From an uncultured Chloroflexota bacterium (lineage in GTDB: Bacteria > Chloroflexota > Chloroflexia > Chloroflexales > Roseiflexaceae): 9,668 bases of DNA. The stretch lies in NCBI GenBank assembly GCA_937876225.1, contig CALFIC010000016.1, positions 1 to 9,668 of the forward strand, in the 5' to 3' direction. Under the pieces are notes generated by a model. That model had not been told where the DNA came from. It searched no databases and saw only the letters and a program-made list of their open reading frames with translations. Shown here in pieces: positions 1 to 6,600 of the stretch. Both the position numbers and the translations under genes were made by a program. The first letter of the stretch is position 1. Each line of letters begins with the position of its first letter.

Positions 1-45
1 GCTGCGCGATCCAACGAGAATCTACTATCTATGGCACACACAGAG

Positions 46-81
46 ATTCCACGCTTCGGGTGCAAGCACCCGGCATGGAAT
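46..81. repeat. Imperfect inverted repeat / hairpin
   Basis: The outer arms ATTCCA (46-51) and TGGAAT (76-81) are exact complements. The inner arms CGGGTG (57-62) and CACCCG (67-72) flank a four-base loop, and a small asymmetric bulge separates the two stems. There is no T-run after it, so it does not look like a simple intrinsic terminator. It could be the end of a gene outside the window or part of a dispersed palindromic repeat. Confidence 0.5.
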
Positions 82-96
82 GACGTTGGGATGTAC

Positions 97-123
97 CTCC
101 GCGTCCTCTGCGCCCTCTGTGCG
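97..123 (+). repeat. Three imperfect 9-bp tandem units
   Basis: Three consecutive nonamers read CTCCGCGTC, CTCTGCGCC and CTCTGTGCG. The pattern resembles the short C/T-G/C-rich 'CTCTGCGTC' repeats scattered between genes in several bacterial phyla. That resemblance is from memory; only the local periodicity is visible here. Confidence 0.4.
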
Positions 124-163
124 AGATAATAGCAACCAAGATAAAATTCGTCCCCAAATTTTT

Positions 164-193
164 TTGCATCCGACAAATCTTTTGTGCTATAAT
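164..193 (+). promoter_or_regulatory. Sigma-70-type promoter for tRNA-Gln and downstream genes
   Basis: A -35-like TTGCAT (164-169) is followed after 18 bases by a perfect TATAAT -10 box (188-193). The -10 is preceded by TG plus one base (185-187), making it an extended -10. Transcription would start near 200, a few bases before the mature tRNA 5' end at 204. No other clear promoter lies before the next gene, so it probably also drives the glmU-like operon. Confidence 0.75.
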
Positions 194-203
194 GTTTTTG
201 CGT

Positions 204-277
204 TGCTAGATTGTGTAATGGTAGCACTACGGACTTTGAATCCGTCTGTCTAGGTTCGAATCCTAGTCTGGCAACCA
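204..277 (+). tRNA. tRNA-Gln (anticodon UUG), CCA encoded
   Basis: The full cloverleaf can be folded by eye. The acceptor stem is 204-210 with 267-273 (one G-T pair), the anticodon stem is 229-233 with 241-245, and the loop is CTTTGAA with TTG at 236-238. The T-arm is CTAGG / TTCGAAT / CCTAG at 250-266. The discriminator is A274 and the genome encodes CCA at 275-277. UUG reads the glutamine codons CAA and CAG. A T-run follows at 281-286, and the next start codon is only 32 bases after the CCA, so tRNA and mRNA are probably made as one transcript and separated by tRNA 3' processing. Confidence 0.95.
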
Positions 278-309
278 CTCTTTTTTCACCTACCACGGAC
301 GCAATACAA

Positions 310-1350
310 ATGGTGCCACCCACCACTCCTCGCACCGTGGTTGTCCTCGCTGCTGGCGAGGGCACACGCATGCGCTCATCGTTGCCCAAAGTACTGCACC
401 CCCTTGCAGGCAAGCCGATGCTCCGGCGGGTCCTCGATGTAGCCGATGCCTTACAAGCTCGGCAAGTTTGCGTCATCGTCGCCCCCCACGCCCACACCAC
501 CATTCAAACGGCCTGTGGCCCCCACTATCACTACATCCCCCAACACGAACGTCGTGGCACTGCCCACGCCCTACTCCAAGCACTACCGGCGATTACCGCT
601 ACCGACGGTAATGTAGTCGTGCTGTTTGGTGATACCCCCTTGCTCCAAGCCGATACCGTGGCCCGCGTCATCGCCGACAAACAAACCCACCACGCTACCC
701 TCGGGTTGCTCAGCTTTGATGTACCCGCCCCCCACAATTATGGCCGAATCGTCCGTGACGCCAGCGGGCAGGTAGTGGCGATTGTCGAAGCCAAAAACTG
801 CGACGATACCCAGCGCCTCATCCGCGAAGCCAATAGTGGCATCATGGTCATTAGTTGGCAGTGGCTCCGCGACGCCTTGCCCCGCATCCAACCCGATAGC
901 ATTAGCAATGAATACTACCTCACCGATTTGATTGCCATGGCCGTCAATGAGCTGGGCGTAGGTGCCGTGCGCGCCGTCACCACCAGCGATCTTAGTGATG
1001 CCTGGGGCGTCAATGATCGTAGTCAATTGGCGACAGCCGAAGCGCTGCTCCACGACCGCACCTGCGCACGGTTGTTGCGCGATGGCGTCACCATCACCAA
1101 TCCAGCCCTCGTCACCATCGAGCCCGAAGTCACTATCGCCGCCGATTGTGTCATCCAGCCCGGTAGCGTGTTGCGCGGGCAGACCCAGATTGGTGCCGGT
1201 TGTGTAATTGGCCCACACACCACCATCGATGATAGTGTGATAGGGGCCGGGTGTACGATTCCCCATAGCATCGTGAAACAAGGTACAATACCTGCAGATA
1301 CACAGGTTGTCCCGTTCAGTTATATTGTTGGCGCACAAGCGCCCGTATAG
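310..1350 (+). CDS. GlmU-like sugar-1-phosphate nucleotidyltransferase lacking the acetyltransferase site
   Basis: The 346-residue product has the GlmU pyrophosphorylase fold, which joins UTP and GlcNAc-1-phosphate to give UDP-GlcNAc for the cell wall. Visible motifs are the nucleotide loop LAAGEGTRM (13-21) with Lys27, GTAHA (83-87), the metal Asp in GDTP (107-110), YGRI (144-147), NSGI (175-178), EYYLTD (201-206) and GVND (233-236). A short left-handed beta-helix of hexapeptide repeats follows (about 265-340), and then the protein stops. Full GlmU is about 450-480 residues; the C-terminal part carrying the acetyl-CoA and catalytic residues is absent, so GlcN-1-P acetylation must be done elsewhere if this is the UDP-GlcNAc enzyme. 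ATG 310 is chosen because the frame otherwise begins inside the tRNA. The ribosome site is weak. It could also act on another sugar phosphate. Confidence 0.85.
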   Translation: MVPPTTPRTVVVLAAGEGTRMRSSLPKVLHPLAGKPMLRRVLDVADALQARQVCVIVAPHAHTTIQTACGPHYHYIPQHERRGTAHALLQALPAITATDGNVVVLFGDTPLLQADTVARVIADKQTHHATLGLLSFDVPAPHNYGRIVRDASGQVVAIVEAKNCDDTQRLIREANSGIMVISWQWLRDALPRIQPDSISNEYYLTDLIAMAVNELGVGAVRAVTTSDLSDAWGVNDRSQLATAEALLHDRTCARLLRDGVTITNPALVTIEPEVTIAADCVIQPGSVLRGQTQIGAGCVIGPHTTIDDSVIGAGCTIPHSIVKQGTIPADTQVVPFSYIVGAQAPV

Positions 1351-1352
1351 AC

Positions 1353-1391
1353 AAGGAGGAGGCCGGGTCTCTTTGAGGCCGGCCGGTGCAT
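1353..1391 (+). promoter_or_regulatory. prs leader: distant strong Shine-Dalgarno with hairpin before the start
   Basis: A strong AAGGAGGA (1353-1360) lies 25 bases before the GTG start at 1386, too far for normal initiation. Between them GGCCGG (1361-1366) pairs exactly with CCGGCC (1379-1384), with an inner CTC/GAG pairing around a TTT loop. If this hairpin forms, the AAGGAGGA comes within about 7 bases of the in-frame ATG at 1392. If it does not, GAGG (1375-1378) sits 7 bases before GTG 1386. Which start is used therefore may depend on folding; this is inference. Confidence 0.45.
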
Positions 1392-2330
1392 ATGGAAGGT
1401 CGCCTACAGGTTTTTAGTGGCAACGCCAATCTCGCACTCGCCAAGGAAATTTCTGCCTGCCTCAACATGAACCTCGGCCGCGCCTTGGTGACCACGTTCA
1501 AGAACGGCGAAACACGCATCAAAATCGAAGAAAACGTGCGCGGCTCCGATGTCTTTATCGTGCAACCAACCTGCATCCCCGTCAACGAAAACTTGATGGA
1601 GTTGCTCATCCTCATCGACGCCGTCAAACGGGCCTCGGCTGCCCGCATTACCGCCGTCATCCCCTATTATGGCTATGCCAAACAAGAAAAAAAGACCACT
1701 GGGCGTGAGCCGATTTCGGCCAAACTAGTGGCCAACCTCATCCGTACCGCTGGCGCACACCGCGTCTTGACGATGGATTTACATGCTCCCGCCATCGAAG
1801 GTTTTTTTGATATCCCCGTCGACCACCTGCAAGCCGGCCAATTGCTGTCGGAATACGTGCGTGGGCTCAACCTCAAAGACCCGGTGGTGATTTCGCCCGA
1901 TGCCGGTGGTGTGGGTCGTGCCAACGAATTCCGCGAGCGGATTGGCGCGAGTCTGGCGATTATCGCCAAACAACGCCCCCGCCCCGATACCGTCGAAATG
2001 ATCGAAATGGTGGGTGATGTGGCTGGGCGACCCGCCGTCATCGTCGACGACATGATTTCGACGGGTGGGACGTTGGTTGAAGCTGCCAAATCGTTGTTGC
2101 AACGGGGCGCCACCCACGTCTATGCCTGTGCCACCCACGGTATTTTTGCCGGTGATGGCTTGACCGCACTCCGCAATTCACAGATGGTCGAGACCATCGT
2201 CACCGATACGATTCCCCAATCACCAGAGGCGGCCGATTCACGGGTACGCACCATCAGTGTGGCACCGTTGTTCGCCGAGGCGATTTTGCGTATCCACAAA
2301 GACTTATCGTTGAGTGCACTTTTTTCGTAA
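1386..2330 (+). CDS. prs: Ribose-phosphate pyrophosphokinase (PRPP synthase)
   Basis: This cytosolic enzyme transfers pyrophosphate from ATP to ribose-5-phosphate, giving PRPP for purine, pyrimidine, NAD, histidine and tryptophan synthesis. At 314 residues it matches the class I bacterial length of about 315. Conserved blocks are the ENVRGSDVFIVQ start of the ATP region (49-60), the catalytic loop YGYAKQEKK (95-103), DLHAPAIEGFFDIPVDHL (131-148), SPDAGGVGRA (170-179) and the PRPP-binding loop VIVDDMISTGGTL (218-230), where Escherichia has Asp in place of Ser. No active-site motif looks damaged. The start is uncertain between GTG 1386 and ATG 1392, two residues apart. It follows the glmU-like gene by 35 bases and precedes the CNNM gene by 9, so it is an internal operon gene. 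Confidence 0.96.
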   Translation: MHMEGRLQVFSGNANLALAKEISACLNMNLGRALVTTFKNGETRIKIEENVRGSDVFIVQPTCIPVNENLMELLILIDAVKRASAARITAVIPYYGYAKQEKKTTGREPISAKLVANLIRTAGAHRVLTMDLHAPAIEGFFDIPVDHLQAGQLLSEYVRGLNLKDPVVISPDAGGVGRANEFRERIGASLAIIAKQRPRPDTVEMIEMVGDVAGRPAVIVDDMISTGGTLVEAAKSLLQRGATHVYACATHGIFAGDGLTALRNSQMVETIVTDTIPQSPEAADSRVRTISVAPLFAEAILRIHKDLSLSALFS

Positions 2331-2339
2331 AGGACTACT

Positions 2340-3629
2340 GTGGACGTGATTGATGTACCGTTGCATTGGCTCGGTATACTCGTGTGTGTCTTGACAATTA
2401 GCCTCGCAGCAGCGGCCGAAGCAGCGCTGAGTGCGATTTCGCGCCGGCAACTTAATGGGTTGCATACTTCACGGGCGACCTTGGTGTATGACCTAATCAA
2501 TGACGCCTATCGCTTCAAAGTATCGTTATTGTTGCTCAATACCATGGCCTTGATTGGACTGACCGCCTTAAGCGTTGGGTTGGTCCAATCATTGCCCATT
2601 TGGTATCAATTCGGTTGGTTGCTGGCGCTGACGCTCAGCGTAATTTTGTTTGCCGAAGCGCTCCCCAAAGCAGTCGCCCTGCGCAACCCCGCCGCCACCG
2701 CCAAATTCATCGCCGGGCCATTTTATTTCTGCATGCTGTTGCTCCGGCCCCTGATTATCTGTATCGACTTCATTGCCCGGCGCTTGTTTACCCCACCGGG
2801 CTCCGACGAGCTCACTCCCATCGTCACCGAAGAAGAACTCTTGTCGATTGTGAATGTGGGCCAAGCCGAGGGGCTGCTCGAGCCCAACGAACGTGAGATG
2901 ATTAAAGACATCATCACCTTTGGCGATACCTTGGTGCGCGAAATCATGATTCCCCGCGTCGACATCATCACCATCAACACCGCCGCCACCAGCCAAGAAG
3001 CCATCGCCTTAATTACCCGCCACGGCCATTCGCGCATCCCCGTCATCCGCGAATCAAGCGACCGCATCATTGGGATTTTGTACGCCAAAGATTTGCTGGC
3101 CAGCCTACAATTTGGCCATAAACCGACCACCATCGCCACCTTGATGCGCTACCCCTACTACGTCCCCGAAATGATTAAAATCGACACCTTGCTCCACAAC
3201 ATGCAAACCAAACGGGTGCATTTTGCCGTGGTAGTGGACGAATACGGCGCGACCACTGGGATCGTGACCCTCGAAGATATCCTCGAAGAAATCGTCGGCG
3301 AAATCAACGACGAATTCGACCCCACCATCCTCGCCGACATCGTCTGGGAAGGGCCACACAACCTGACCGTCGATGCCCGCGTACTGCTCGACGACATCAA
3401 CGATCACACCGGTTTGACCCTCAGCTCTGAAACGTCGGATCGGATCGGTGGTTTTATTGCCGAAAAACTGGGGCGCATGAGTAAAATCGGCGACGTGGTA
3501 ACATATTTTGATGATGCGACCTTTACCGTTATCGCCGTTGATGGCATCCGCACTAGCCGCATCCGAATCACCATCGCCAACAGTCAAAGGGGACGTGATG
3601 ACTACAATCAACCGCCAGCAACTTATTGA
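2340..3629 (+). CDS. CNNM/CorC (HlyC-type) membrane protein with two CBS domains
   Basis: A 429-residue inner-membrane protein of the CNNM/CorC family, implicated in magnesium or cobalt efflux and annotated in older records as hemolysin-like. The N-terminal DUF21 region has four hydrophobic segments (about 9-29, 60-84, 90-112 and 122-146). A linker with EEELLSIVNVGQAEGLLE leads to two CBS domains (about 199-256, starting VREIMIPRVDI, and 263-320, ending LEDILEEIVGEI), which usually bind ATP-Mg. A CorC_HlyC transporter-associated domain follows (about 334-412). The GTG start at 2340 is supported by AAAGGA at 2329-2334. The 3' end overlaps the cytidine deaminase start by 32 bases, suggesting translational coupling. 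The exact ion is not readable from sequence. Confidence 0.9.
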   Translation: MDVIDVPLHWLGILVCVLTISLAAAAEAALSAISRRQLNGLHTSRATLVYDLINDAYRFKVSLLLLNTMALIGLTALSVGLVQSLPIWYQFGWLLALTLSVILFAEALPKAVALRNPAATAKFIAGPFYFCMLLLRPLIICIDFIARRLFTPPGSDELTPIVTEEELLSIVNVGQAEGLLEPNEREMIKDIITFGDTLVREIMIPRVDIITINTAATSQEAIALITRHGHSRIPVIRESSDRIIGILYAKDLLASLQFGHKPTTIATLMRYPYYVPEMIKIDTLLHNMQTKRVHFAVVVDEYGATTGIVTLEDILEEIVGEINDEFDPTILADIVWEGPHNLTVDARVLLDDINDHTGLTLSSETSDRIGGFIAEKLGRMSKIGDVVTYFDDATFTVIAVDGIRTSRIRITIANSQRGRDDYNQPPATY

Positions 3630-4005
3630 TGCGGCCATCGATGCCCGCACCCGGGCCTATGCCCCTTATTCACATTTTTTGGTGGGGGCGGCCGTACTCA
3701 TCAGCGATGGGCGCGTGTTTGGGGGCTGCAATATCGAAAACGCCGCCTATCCCAGCACCAATTGCGCCGAACGGGTCGCCATGCAATCGGCCTGGGCCGT
3801 CGGTGCCCGTGACATCATCGCCATCGCCGTGGTGGCCGACACCCCCGGCCCCGTCAGCCCATGTGGCGGTTGCCGCCAAGTGATGTCTGAATTGGCCCCC
3901 CACGCCCGCGTTTTTTTGACCAATATGCAAGGGAATTGGGTCGAAACCAGCGTAGCGGCCTTGTTGCCCGGCGCCTTTGATCCCAACGATTTACCAAAAA
4001 AATAA
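3598..4005 (+). CDS. cdd: Cytidine deaminase
   Basis: A 135-residue small tetrameric-type cytidine deaminase, which hydrolyses cytidine or deoxycytidine to uridine or deoxyuridine in pyrimidine salvage. The zinc site is complete: Cys56 and the proton-shuttling Glu58 in NCAER, then Cys89 and Cys92 in PCGGCRQ. Substrate residues of the GCNIENAAYPST block (43-54) and FLVGAAV (27-33) are also typical. ATG 3598 is chosen for the AAAGGGG at 3586-3592 and the family-like N-terminus; the frame stays open further upstream inside the CNNM gene, but that extension has no homologous look. It is the last gene of the plus-strand block, followed by palindromes. Together with prs it gives the operon a nucleotide-metabolism flavour. 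Confidence 0.96.
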   Translation: MTTINRQQLIDAAIDARTRAYAPYSHFLVGAAVLISDGRVFGGCNIENAAYPSTNCAERVAMQSAWAVGARDIIAIAVVADTPGPVSPCGGCRQVMSELAPHARVFLTNMQGNWVETSVAALLPGAFDPNDLPKK

Positions 4006-4009
4006 CGGC

Positions 4010-4047
4010 GTGCAGTAGGTGCGAGGTATACCTCGCACCTACTGCAC
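4010..4047. terminator. Perfect 17-bp-stem palindrome between convergent genes
   Basis: Arm 4010-4026 (GTGCAGTAGGTGCGAGG) is the exact reverse complement of 4031-4047 around a TATA loop. Read on the minus strand, it is followed within a few bases by TTATTTTTTT (reverse of about 3995-4004), which fits an intrinsic terminator for the manC-type gene with its U-tract inside the end of cdd. On the plus strand there is no T-run, so termination of cdd here is less certain. Confidence 0.65.
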
Positions 4048-4067
4048 GTGCGAGGCATGCCTCGCAC
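4048..4067. repeat. Second palindrome reusing the same 8-bp core
   Basis: GTGCGAGG (4048-4055) and CCTCGCAC (4060-4067) flank CATG, immediately next to the larger palindrome. The core GTGCGAGG/CCTCGCAC therefore occurs four times in 49 bases (4019, 4031, 4048, 4060). The palindrome ends on the first base of the neighbouring gene's stop codon. This nested arrangement looks like a mobile or dispersed palindromic (REP-like) element rather than a lone terminator. Confidence 0.55.
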
Positions 4068-6562
4068 TATTGCATACTTTGGACTAATTCGCTATATTGG
4101 CGGATGAGGGCTGCGGCATGGGCATCGTCACGTCCCTCGGCATAGACCCCGATGTAGGGACCATCACTATCGGGTGACAACAACACCCAGTAATCGTCGA
4201 TTTCGATGCGCAAGCCATCGCTGGTATGTTGCCGGCGTTCACGGAATTGTTCGCCCAATTGGCGCATCACACTGCCCTTTTGATCCCAGCCACAGGCGAC
4301 CCGGGCATGCGCCGTATGAAACGCCGGGATGGAATCAATCACATCCTCGAGGTGCAACCCTTGGCCAAGGAGCAATTCTACCGTTTTAGCGATGGTAAAC
4401 AAACCATCGGCCACCGGATAAAACCGCGGGAAGATAGTAGCACCGGCGCCGTCACCCAACAACAACAAATCACGCCGTTTGGCAGCTACTTGCATCAATG
4501 ACGACAGCGCCGTACGCGTGCGCACCACGGCACCGCCCCGCCGGGCTGCAATCGCCTCAAACACCCGTGGCGCAGTCATTGGCACCGCCACCACCCCGCC
4601 CCCTTCGGCGGCCAACATCAGGTCTACCAACACTGCCAAAGCCATCATCGGGGCGACAATCCGCCCGCGTCCATCGATGAGCGAGATGCGCTCGCCGTTG
4701 GCTTCGATGCGCACACCCATATCGGCACCAAGCACCGGCGTCACACGTGCCAAACGTTGCAAATGGTCGGCATCTTTTTCACGTTGATGTGCAACCAGTA
4801 CGTCCTCGAGGTTGGCATTTAATTCGACCGAACGCACCCCTAGTTTGCGCAAAATCCCTGGGAGCACCGACGAACTACTGGCGTGGTCGTAGTCGACGGC
4901 CACTTGAAACACCCGGTCAATCGCAAAAATCTCAGGATGCAAGAGATCGGAAGAGCACACGTTATACGTATCAATGGCACTTACGGCATCACTAATCCGA
5001 CCGATTTCGTTGTAATAGGCTCGGCGGTAATCTTCGCGGAAAAAAATCCCTTCAATAGACCGCTCATTGGTAGTATCGAGGTCGAGGCCGTTGCGATCAA
5101 AAATCCGAATTTCGACCATACGTTCGTCTTGGGGCGATACCTGCAAATGAATCCCCCCACTCGTCCCAGCCGCAAAGGTGGTATAGCGCGCCACCGGCAA
5201 CGGCAAACTATGCAGTTCGAGTACATTCACCCCAGCCGACGGCAATCCAGACATGATGGCCCGTTTGAGCATGCGCGCCGTATGATGCGAATCTCGATTG
5301 GCAGTGACCGTCGATCCAAGTGGCAACGATGTACCAATGGCCGCACCAATCCGGGCGCACCATTCGGGTGTCAAATCGATGTTGACCAAGCCGGTAATCC
5401 CCTGCTTGCCAAACAACACCCGCCGCCCTTGTGAGCCCCAGATGATGCTACTGGTGACGGTGGCACTTTCGTCGACTTCTTTGTAGGGCCAGATTTTGAC
5501 GTTGTTGCCAATCACCGCTCCCGCGTTAATCATAGTTTGATCGCCCACCACCACCCCTTCCGAAAGCAACGCTCGACTTTTGATGTTGCATTGGCGCAAT
5601 ACCACCGCACCACGGAGCTCGGCGCGCTCACCCACATACGAGTTGCGCCAGATGATGCTACGGTCAATGATGGCACCGGCATCGATGATGGAATAATCGC
5701 GGATGACGGTAGGGCCGATCACGTGCGCGCCACTTTTGATTTTGGCACCAAAACCGAGATACAGCGGGCCGTGCAACATGGCATCGGGGGCGATTTCGAC
5801 ATCGCCATCGACCCACACATCATCGCTGAGACGACGACCGATCCGTGGCAGATTCACTTTACCGTTCAAATAATCGCGGGTCGCCCGCATGTATTCTTCG
5901 ATGGTACCAACATCCGTCCAATAGCCATCAACCACACACCCCGCGATACCGTGCTTGGATTCGAGCAGACGCGGGAATATTTGCTTGGCCCAATCGACCG
6001 GTTTATCTGATTCAATCATGTCAAAAATCGCCGGATCAAAGACATAAATGCCGGTATTGACCGTATCCGAAAAAACCTCGCCCCAACTTGGTTTTTCGAC
6101 TAATTGACGCACAAACCCGGCCTCGTCACAAATCGCCACCCCAAACTCGAGCGGATTCGGCACACGGGTCAGCGTCATGGTCGCAATCGAGCCGGTGGCT
6201 TGGTGATGGGCACAGACTTTGGTGAGGTCGATGTCGGTCACTGCATCACCCGATATGACCAAAAACGGCTCTTGGAGCAACGATTGCGCCCGTTTGACAC
6301 TACCAGCAGTCCCCAACGGACGATCTTCGAGGGAGTAGGTGATATTGACGCCAAACGCCGACCCATCGCCAAAGTGGTCTTGGATGACATTAGCCATATA
6401 CTGCACCGTCACCACGATATCGGTAATCTGGTGGCGTTTGAGGAGTTCGACGATATGGCCCATCACCGGGCGATCCACCATTGGCACCATTGGTTTAGGG
6501 CGATTAAGGGTCAACGGTCGCAAGCGCGATCCTTCACCACCTGCCATGACAACTGCTTTCAT
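4067..6562 (-). CDS. Mannose-1-phosphate guanylyltransferase-like protein fused to a degenerate phosphomannomutase-like half
   Basis: The 831-residue protein has three parts. Residues 1-235 are a nucleotidyltransferase that probably makes GDP-mannose (or another NDP-sugar): GGEGSRLRPLT (8-18), PKP (22-24), LGTAGS (83-88), SGDAVTDID (104-112), VEKP (155-158), NTGIY (169-173). Residues about 250-385 are hexapeptide beta-helix repeats. Residues about 390-830 have the phosphohexomutase layout, but all four active-site motifs are altered: the Ser-His-Asn-Pro loop reads QVSPQD (474-479), the DGDGDR metal loop reads EANGER (620-625), the GExSG motif reads GDGAG (703-707), and the RPSGTEP phosphate loop reads SPDSDGP (796-802). 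It is likely non-catalytic, perhaps regulatory. Residues 534-540 are encoded by an adapter artefact (4944-4962), so the native protein differs there. It follows sbcD by 18 bases. Confidence 0.88.
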   Translation of the reverse strand: MKAVVMAGGEGSRLRPLTLNRPKPMVPMVDRPVMGHIVELLKRHQITDIVVTVQYMANVIQDHFGDGSAFGVNITYSLEDRPLGTAGSVKRAQSLLQEPFLVISGDAVTDIDLTKVCAHHQATGSIATMTLTRVPNPLEFGVAICDEAGFVRQLVEKPSWGEVFSDTVNTGIYVFDPAIFDMIESDKPVDWAKQIFPRLLESKHGIAGCVVDGYWTDVGTIEEYMRATRDYLNGKVNLPRIGRRLSDDVWVDGDVEIAPDAMLHGPLYLGFGAKIKSGAHVIGPTVIRDYSIIDAGAIIDRSIIWRNSYVGERAELRGAVVLRQCNIKSRALLSEGVVVGDQTMINAGAVIGNNVKIWPYKEVDESATVTSSIIWGSQGRRVLFGKQGITGLVNIDLTPEWCARIGAAIGTSLPLGSTVTANRDSHHTARMLKRAIMSGLPSAGVNVLELHSLPLPVARYTTFAAGTSGGIHLQVSPQDERMVEIRIFDRNGLDLDTTNERSIEGIFFREDYRRAYYNEIGRISDAVSAIDTYNVCSSDLLHPEIFAIDRVFQVAVDYDHASSSSVLPGILRKLGVRSVELNANLEDVLVAHQREKDADHLQRLARVTPVLGADMGVRIEANGERISLIDGRGRIVAPMMALAVLVDLMLAAEGGGVVAVPMTAPRVFEAIAARRGGAVVRTRTALSSLMQVAAKRRDLLLLGDGAGATIFPRFYPVADGLFTIAKTVELLLGQGLHLEDVIDSIPAFHTAHARVACGWDQKGSVMRQLGEQFRERRQHTSDGLRIEIDDYWVLLSPDSDGPYIGVYAEGRDDAHAAALIRQYSELVQSMQ
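4944..4962 (+). other. Illumina TruSeq adapter fragment embedded in the assembly
   Basis: Nineteen consecutive bases, AGATCGGAAGAGCACACGT, equal the start of the standard TruSeq read-1 adapter; the match ends at 4963. Read on the minus strand in the coding frame they give VCSSDL, a well-known protein signature of this contamination. The reading frame stays open on both sides (DTY before, LHPE after), so the artefact is easy to miss. An unknown number of native bases may have been replaced. Confidence 0.93.
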
Positions 6563-6578
6563 ATCACGCCTTTAGATA

Positions 6579-6600
6579 AATCACGCCCCATCGCGTGATT
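6579..6600 (-). other. Hairpin at the sbcD stop codon, ahead of the manC-type start
   Basis: AATCACGC (6579-6586) and GCGTGATT (6593-6600) form a perfect 8-bp stem with a six-base loop. It contains the sbcD TGA and ends 16 bases before the next ATG. It has no T-run, so it may tune translation coupling or RNA stability between the two minus-strand genes rather than end transcription. Confidence 0.4.

Larger units (their letters stand above)
1..203. other. Non-coding leader region upstream of tRNA-Gln
   Basis: I see no convincing protein gene here. The stretch holds an imperfect hairpin (46-81), a short 9-bp-period repeat (97-123) and a promoter just before the tRNA (164-193). The left part may be the end of an intergenic dispersed repeat, but that needs the rest of the genome to judge. 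Confidence 0.6.

Noticed and set aside
211..309. Longer glmU-like start (TTG 211) inside the tRNA
   Set aside because: It would translate the tRNA gene; the family-like sequence begins at ATG 310.
583..1338. 251-residue minus-strand frame opposite the glmU-like gene
   Set aside because: It mirrors the real gene, is low in recognisable motifs and arises from codon bias on the opposite strand.
2289..2297. Isolated DnaA-box-like site (GTATCCACA) within prs
   Set aside because: It is a single one-mismatch site inside coding sequence; no cluster or partner motif is near.
3508..3597. N-terminal extension of cytidine deaminase by 30 residues
   Set aside because: The extension lies within the CNNM gene, lacks family similarity, and ATG 3598 has a good ribosome site.
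4883..5434. 183-residue plus-strand frame opposite the manC-type gene
   Set aside because: It is a shadow of the conserved minus-strand gene and runs through the adapter artefact.
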